Assembly (NCBI GenBank): GCA_027485405.1
Contig: JAIXRB010000059.1
Location: 1-9,300, forward strand
Origin: Leptospiraceae bacterium
GTDB lineage: Bacteria; Spirochaetota; Leptospiria; Leptospirales; Leptospiraceae
DNA length: 9,300 bases
Reading direction: 5' to 3'
The notes under the pieces: model-generated
What the model was told of the DNA's origin: nothing
What the model saw: the letters and a program-made list of their open reading frames with translations, nothing else
Database searches by the model: none
Translations under genes and position numbers: made by a program
Shown here: piece after piece, positions 5,761-9,300 of the stretch
How the letters are laid out: the number at the start of each line of letters is the position of its first letter
Numbering within the stretch: position 1 is the first letter of the stretch

Positions 5761-6997
5761 AACAGAATCGATCACAGAAAATATTCTCCTCGTTACAGGT
5801 GAACATTCAGGTGATAATTTGGCTTCTGATCTCATTCAAGAATTAAAAAAACATAAACCGAAAACTAGCTTCTTTGGGGTCGGCGGTGAAAAATCCGAAG
5901 GTCAAGGCTTGGAGTCTTTGGAAGTCTTGGAGAATCTTTCCGTTGTAGGCTTCTCTGAAGCCTTAAAAAAGTATATGTTTCTTCGAAAGCTTTTTTATCG
6001 ATTACTAGATGAATGCAACCTAAGGCAAGTACGACTAGCGATTCTCATAGATTATCCTGGATTCAATTTGCGATTGGCAAAAGAGTTAAAGAAACGCGGA
6101 ATCAAAGTAGTATTCTATGTTTCTCCGCAAATTTGGGCATGGAAATTCAAAAGGATTTTTTTCATAAAAAAGCATGTAGATTTAATGCTTACCTTGTTTC
6201 GGTTTGAAGAAGAACTTTACTTAGAGTATGGAGTAAACGCAAAATACGTAGGCCACCCTTTGGTCAAAACGATACCTGAAAAACTGCTCACCGAACCAAA
6301 AATCAGAGAACTAATAGAGATCAAACGACAAGATACAGTGATAGGATTGTTACCTGGATCACGAAGACAAGAAATCAAGAAGTTAACAACAGACATTTTG
6401 AAGTCTGCTGAATTGCTATTCCTTCGATTTACAGAATTAGGCAAACCTATTGTTTTTTTACTTCCAAACATAAATAAAAAAATGGAGACCTATATTCAAA
6501 AGCAATTGGAAGTCCTTTCAAAGAAGCATCCTCAAATGCGAATTCATTATATATTTGATGCTTCTCTCTCTGTAATGCAAGCTAGTGACTTACTTTTAAT
6601 AGCTTCTGGAACTGCAACTTTGGAAGGATTGTATTTCAAAAAGCCGATGGTCATTCTTTATCGAGTGAGCTTGTTTACTTACTTTCTAGGAGCCATGCTT
6701 CTAAAAAGTAAGTATTTTGGTTTGGTGAACATTCTGTCCAAAGAAGAAGTATGTCTCGAATTGTTTCAAAATGACTGCAAACCGAGCCGAATTTTTAAAG
6801 AGGCAAAGCTGATTTTAGAGAATGAAGCTTTTCGCAAAAAGATAGAAGACAAACTCCGCATCACAAAACAAAGAGAATTAGAAATTCAAAACAGCTCAGA
6901 GCGTGCCAGTTTAGCTATTCTCGAGATTTTAAACTCATTGCCTGAAGAGTCGGATAACTCTCTCTTCCCAAGTTCCAATCCAAATCTTAGAACCTAG
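5723..6997 (+). CDS. lpxB: Lipid-A-disaccharide synthase
   Basis: LpxB is a membrane-associated glycosyltransferase (GT19) that joins UDP-2,3-diacylglucosamine and lipid X into the lipid A disaccharide 1-phosphate, releasing UDP. Landmarks are GEHSGD (residues 26-31), matching E. coli GETSGD with its Glu15; IDYPGFN (109-115), with Asp110 at the position of catalytic Asp98; YVSPQIWAWK (132-141); GHPL (177-180); LLPGSRRQE (209-217), with the UDP-binding Arg; and SGTATLEG (295-302). It has 424 residues against 382 in E. coli. The extra length is an N-terminal lead of about 13 residues, encoded mostly in the overlap with lpxI, and a C-terminal tail of about 20 residues, encoded in the overlap with the convergent gene. 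The start is ATG 5723 or ATG 5729 (residue 3); neither has a strong Shine-Dalgarno sequence, consistent with coupling to lpxI. No terminator hairpin with a T-run is visible after the TAG stop. Confidence 0.95.
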   Translation: MSMPNRKKSSITKTESITENILLVTGEHSGDNLASDLIQELKKHKPKTSFFGVGGEKSEGQGLESLEVLENLSVVGFSEALKKYMFLRKLFYRLLDECNLRQVRLAILIDYPGFNLRLAKELKKRGIKVVFYVSPQIWAWKFKRIFFIKKHVDLMLTLFRFEEELYLEYGVNAKYVGHPLVKTIPEKLLTEPKIRELIEIKRQDTVIGLLPGSRRQEIKKLTTDILKSAELLFLRFTELGKPIVFLLPNINKKMETYIQKQLEVLSKKHPQMRIHYIFDASLSVMQASDLLLIASGTATLEGLYFKKPMVILYRVSLFTYFLGAMLLKSKYFGLVNILSKEEVCLELFQNDCKPSRIFKEAKLILENEAFRKKIEDKLRITKQRELEIQNSSERASLAILEILNSLPEESDNSLFPSSNPNLRT

Positions 6998-7312
6998 CTC
7001 CGAAAAGAGAAAGTAGGCAACGGGAAATTCTGTATCCCCAGGAAAAACTCTCATTCCCAAAGCATCAAATCTCAGTTCAAATTCTGTTTCTGACAATGTA
7101 GCCTTCTTTTCCTCAGGCATGATTCGAAAGGATTCATTCTTTGTTTCGATCCCTTCATCAGATTCCAGTCCATTGGATTTGATCCAAGTGCCTTTGATTT
7201 TTTCACTCAATTCAAATGAAATGGTTTCTTCCAAAGAGCCTTTTTTGGAGCAATGAGAAAACAAAATTAGACCAAAAACTAAGGTTTGATATATGATGGC
7301 TTTTTTAATCAT
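6935..7312 (-). CDS. Putative small lipoprotein, function unknown
   Basis: This protein of 125 residues is not recognised. From the chosen start it opens MIKKAIIYQTLVFGLILFSHC: a basic N-terminus, a hydrophobic core, and Cys21 followed by SKKGS, which looks like a lipoprotein signal peptide. His just before the Cys and Phe at -3 depart from the classical lipobox but may pass the relaxed spirochaetal one. The mature part is short, polar and beta-rich, with a GTWIKS motif early and IWIGTW late, resembling small lipocalin-like proteins; this is only a resemblance. The chosen ATG (7312) overlaps the TGA of the upstream gene as ATGA. An alternative ATG at 7324 adds four residues (MQFQ) and has AAGGA very close upstream. 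The last 20 codons and the stop codon overlap the end of lpxB on the other strand. It is probably co-transcribed with the AsmA-like gene. Confidence 0.68.
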   Translation of the reverse strand: MIKKAIIYQTLVFGLILFSHCSKKGSLEETISFELSEKIKGTWIKSNGLESDEGIETKNESFRIMPEEKKATLSETEFELRFDALGMRVFPGDTEFPVAYFLFSELGSKIWIGTWEERVIRLFRQ

Positions 7313-9300
7313 TTGAAACTGCATTTTCCTTCTTCTTCAAAAATGGCAAAGTTGCCCCTTTGTAATCCCAGATTTCCATACAAACTAAGATTGAGTATCC
7401 CTTGTTTGCGTCCTCCATATCCTTTTAGATCCAGCTGGGCTCCTGTGAAAGATATGTTGCGAAAGTATTCGACTTCAAAGTAGCGATCTGAACTAAATTC
7501 TAAATTCACAATCGGATCAGAACCAGAATCAGGAAATCCCATTCTATACAAAAACTCGGGAGATTCTAGTCTTGCGTTGGTCCCTTTCCATTGATAATTG
7601 ATTCTTGAATCTTTTGTGAGTGTATAGTAGTCACTGCCTTGGCTTGCAAATTTGTAATCCAAGTTGATTGTCTTTGGGTTTAAATTCATACCGCAGAGAT
7701 TGAACCAGCTTCTTCCCCATTCATATCCATCTAACTCTATATTAAATTGAATACTTGGAAGTTTTCCAGCAAAGAAAGTTGCAAAGGTGATTCGATTTTT
7801 TTGGGAAACAGTCTCAAAAATTAAATTGCTTCTCCCGTCCTTAACTACCAAACTACCCTTCGCCGCTCCAAAATCGGAAGACTCAGGAAAAGACTTGGTT
7901 TCTTTTGCTAACAAATTTAACTCGAGATTTAATCCTTCTAATAGATATTTAAAAATCTTTTTCTGATAAAAGAACTCTTCTGGAATTATTTTTTCTTGCC
8001 TTTCTTTTATTTCTTCTTGAGTTTCTTTCTTCCAGTTTTCATACAAAGGAACCCACTCATTGCTAATCAGTTTTTCTAGGGTAACTTCCCCTTTGTTTTT
8101 AGAAATCAGAGGATAGTAAAAACTCCCATCTGTTTTTTTAAGACGGGTAAAATCAAAGGTTGAGTTTAATTGTGAAGAGAATTTTTTCCCAAAGATCAAC
8201 CCAGAAAAAGAAGAACCAAGTTGGTTGTTTTCAATTTTGGTTTCCCAATGTCCTTGGTCCAAGGTAAACAAAGGAGATTGCCAATAGATATTTTCAAAAG
8301 TGAATCCGCCTTTTACTTTAAACCATTTAGATTTTTCACCAGTTTCTTGGATTTGTAATTCTCCTCGTGCTTTTCCACCAAACGGCAAATAGTCGCCTGT
8401 AGAGAGCTCCTGGAAATGCTTTGCTAAGAAACTTAGGTCTTCGGACTGAAAGCGAATGGATCTGGTTTGGAGCACTTCTTTGCCCGCCGTTCCTTCCTCA
8501 GTCCACTGCAAGGTAGAGGCATCAGACAGAAATTCCCTTTCTTCTTTTAATTCTTTAAAATAGAATTTTTCTTTGAAATTGATTCCAGCAAGCCAATGAT
8601 TTGTTAGATTAGGAATTAATATATTCGCGTTCTTAAAATCAATTTCACCTTTCATAGAGCTAGGAAGATCCACTAGTTTTTCCCAGACAGCTTCGCCAGA
8701 TGTAGTGGCTGACTGGATGCTTCCTCCCATCACGTAATTGGTTAGAAGACGAGTCTCTTCTGTTGAAAAATTTTTCCATCTCCATTGGAATCGAAATGAA
8801 TCTTTAGATTTTTCTGGAATTTGACCAGAGCCCTCTATCCTTGTGGCATTTGGAATCCAAAAGATTCCATTTGAAAATTCAAAAACAATTTGTCCCTCTT
8901 TTCGCTTGATGGTGATTTCCCATCCGTCTTTCCATTCTAGGATAGTTTCTGATTCGCGAAAGAGTGTCACCTTAGCATCATGAAAGCGAAGTCTAGGGAT
9001 TTTGGAATTTTGAAAATAGTCTAAGAGTTGATCTGAAACTTTATCGTTTGCATCTAGCACGAGCAATGGTTCATAGAAATCTACTTGCTCTATATAGGGA
9101 GAATCTCCCCAGTAAGAAGAAAGTCGAAACGTGACCTTTTTTACCTTTAAGAGATTTGCGTTGAAAGCAAAGTCCTCTTCTCTAGAAATCACAAGGTCTT
9201 CTAAAATGATCCCTTCGCGGAGCGAGAAATCCACGACACCAAGGTCAACGGCCTTTCCGATCTCTTTGTTGATTAAACTAGTGACCAGAGGTCGAATGGA
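7309..9300 (-). CDS. AsmA-like (AsmA/TamB/DUF748-type) large envelope protein, 5' end outside the window
   Basis: The frame is open from the right edge of the window to the TGA at 7309-7311, so 663 residues are visible and the true start lies beyond base 9300. The GTG at 9234 is in frame but is unlikely to be the start: the 22 residues before it (SIRPLVTSLI, then NKEIGKAVDLGV) continue smoothly into VDFSLREGIILEDLVIS. That pattern is the typical AsmA-family N-terminal unit, in which an amphipathic helix precedes strands with the sense 'layer onto membrane-side beta groove'. The rest is a long series of beta strands with few hydrophobic helices, interrupted by a charged helical stretch (about visible residues 420-450, rich in KE/EEIKERQEK). 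The end (LKGYGGRKQGILNLSLYGNLGLQRG) has repeat-like strands common in this family. AsmA-like proteins are inner-membrane-anchored periplasmic bridges implicated in phospholipid transport to the outer membrane. The family call rests on style, not on a diagnostic motif. Confidence 0.62.
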   Translation of the reverse strand, partial: SIRPLVTSLINKEIGKAVDLGVVDFSLREGIILEDLVISREEDFAFNANLLKVKKVTFRLSSYWGDSPYIEQVDFYEPLLVLDANDKVSDQLLDYFQNSKIPRLRFHDAKVTLFRESETILEWKDGWEITIKRKEGQIVFEFSNGIFWIPNATRIEGSGQIPEKSKDSFRFQWRWKNFSTEETRLLTNYVMGGSIQSATTSGEAVWEKLVDLPSSMKGEIDFKNANILIPNLTNHWLAGINFKEKFYFKELKEEREFLSDASTLQWTEEGTAGKEVLQTRSIRFQSEDLSFLAKHFQELSTGDYLPFGGKARGELQIQETGEKSKWFKVKGGFTFENIYWQSPLFTLDQGHWETKIENNQLGSSFSGLIFGKKFSSQLNSTFDFTRLKKTDGSFYYPLISKNKGEVTLEKLISNEWVPLYENWKKETQEEIKERQEKIIPEEFFYQKKIFKYLLEGLNLELNLLAKETKSFPESSDFGAAKGSLVVKDGRSNLIFETVSQKNRITFATFFAGKLPSIQFNIELDGYEWGRSWFNLCGMNLNPKTINLDYKFASQGSDYYTLTKDSRINYQWKGTNARLESPEFLYRMGFPDSGSDPIVNLEFSSDRYFEVEYFRNISFTGAQLDLKGYGGRKQGILNLSLYGNLGLQRGNFAIFEEEGKCSFK

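Noticed and set aside
6944..6967. GAAGAG...CTCTTC inverted repeat at the lpxB end, considered as a bidirectional terminator
   Set aside because: The stem is six bases with a 12-base loop, weak in G+C, and has no T-run on either strand.
9232..9234. GTG as the start of the AsmA-like gene
   Set aside because: The frame stays open to the window edge and the upstream 22 residues fit the family pattern, so the real start is outside the window.

Overview
The window is a compact, gene-dense stretch of moderate to low G+C. It looks like the chromosome of a diderm, LPS-making spirochaete, most likely Leptospira or a close relative. This is an inference from protein style, the lpxI-lpxB pair, an SH3b membrane protein, a TolC-type channel and a small predicted lipoprotein with a relaxed lipobox; no rRNA or other taxonomic marker is present. 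No mobile element, tRNA, CRISPR array or intergenic gap above 300 bases is visible.

Plus strand, about 1-6997: seven genes run head to tail with gaps of 5-15 bases or an overlap. They are the 3' part of sucC, sucD, a TolC-family outer-membrane channel gene, an SH3b-domain membrane protein gene, an FmdB-type zinc-ribbon gene, lpxI and lpxB. The layout suggests one transcription unit joining a TCA-cycle enzyme (succinyl-CoA synthetase) to envelope genes. lpxI and lpxB encode consecutive lipid A steps (UDP-diacylglucosamine to lipid X, then lipid X plus UDP-diacylglucosamine to the disaccharide) and overlap by 38 bases. Two genes start with TTG, each with a Shine-Dalgarno sequence overlapping the previous stop codon.

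Minus strand, 6935-9300: a large AsmA-like envelope protein gene whose frame runs off the right edge is followed by a small putative lipoprotein gene, joined by an ATGA stop/start overlap. The lipoprotein gene converges on lpxB and the two coding ends overlap by 63 bases.

The most notable observation is an in-frame amber codon (234-236) in sucC. It lies exactly where E. coli SucC has Tyr252, between the ATP-grasp and CoA-ligase domains, while the sequence on both sides is fully conserved. It could be a sequencing error, a recent nonsense mutation or a real split. The rest is mostly ordinary housekeeping and envelope genes; I did not find a convincing new biological system.
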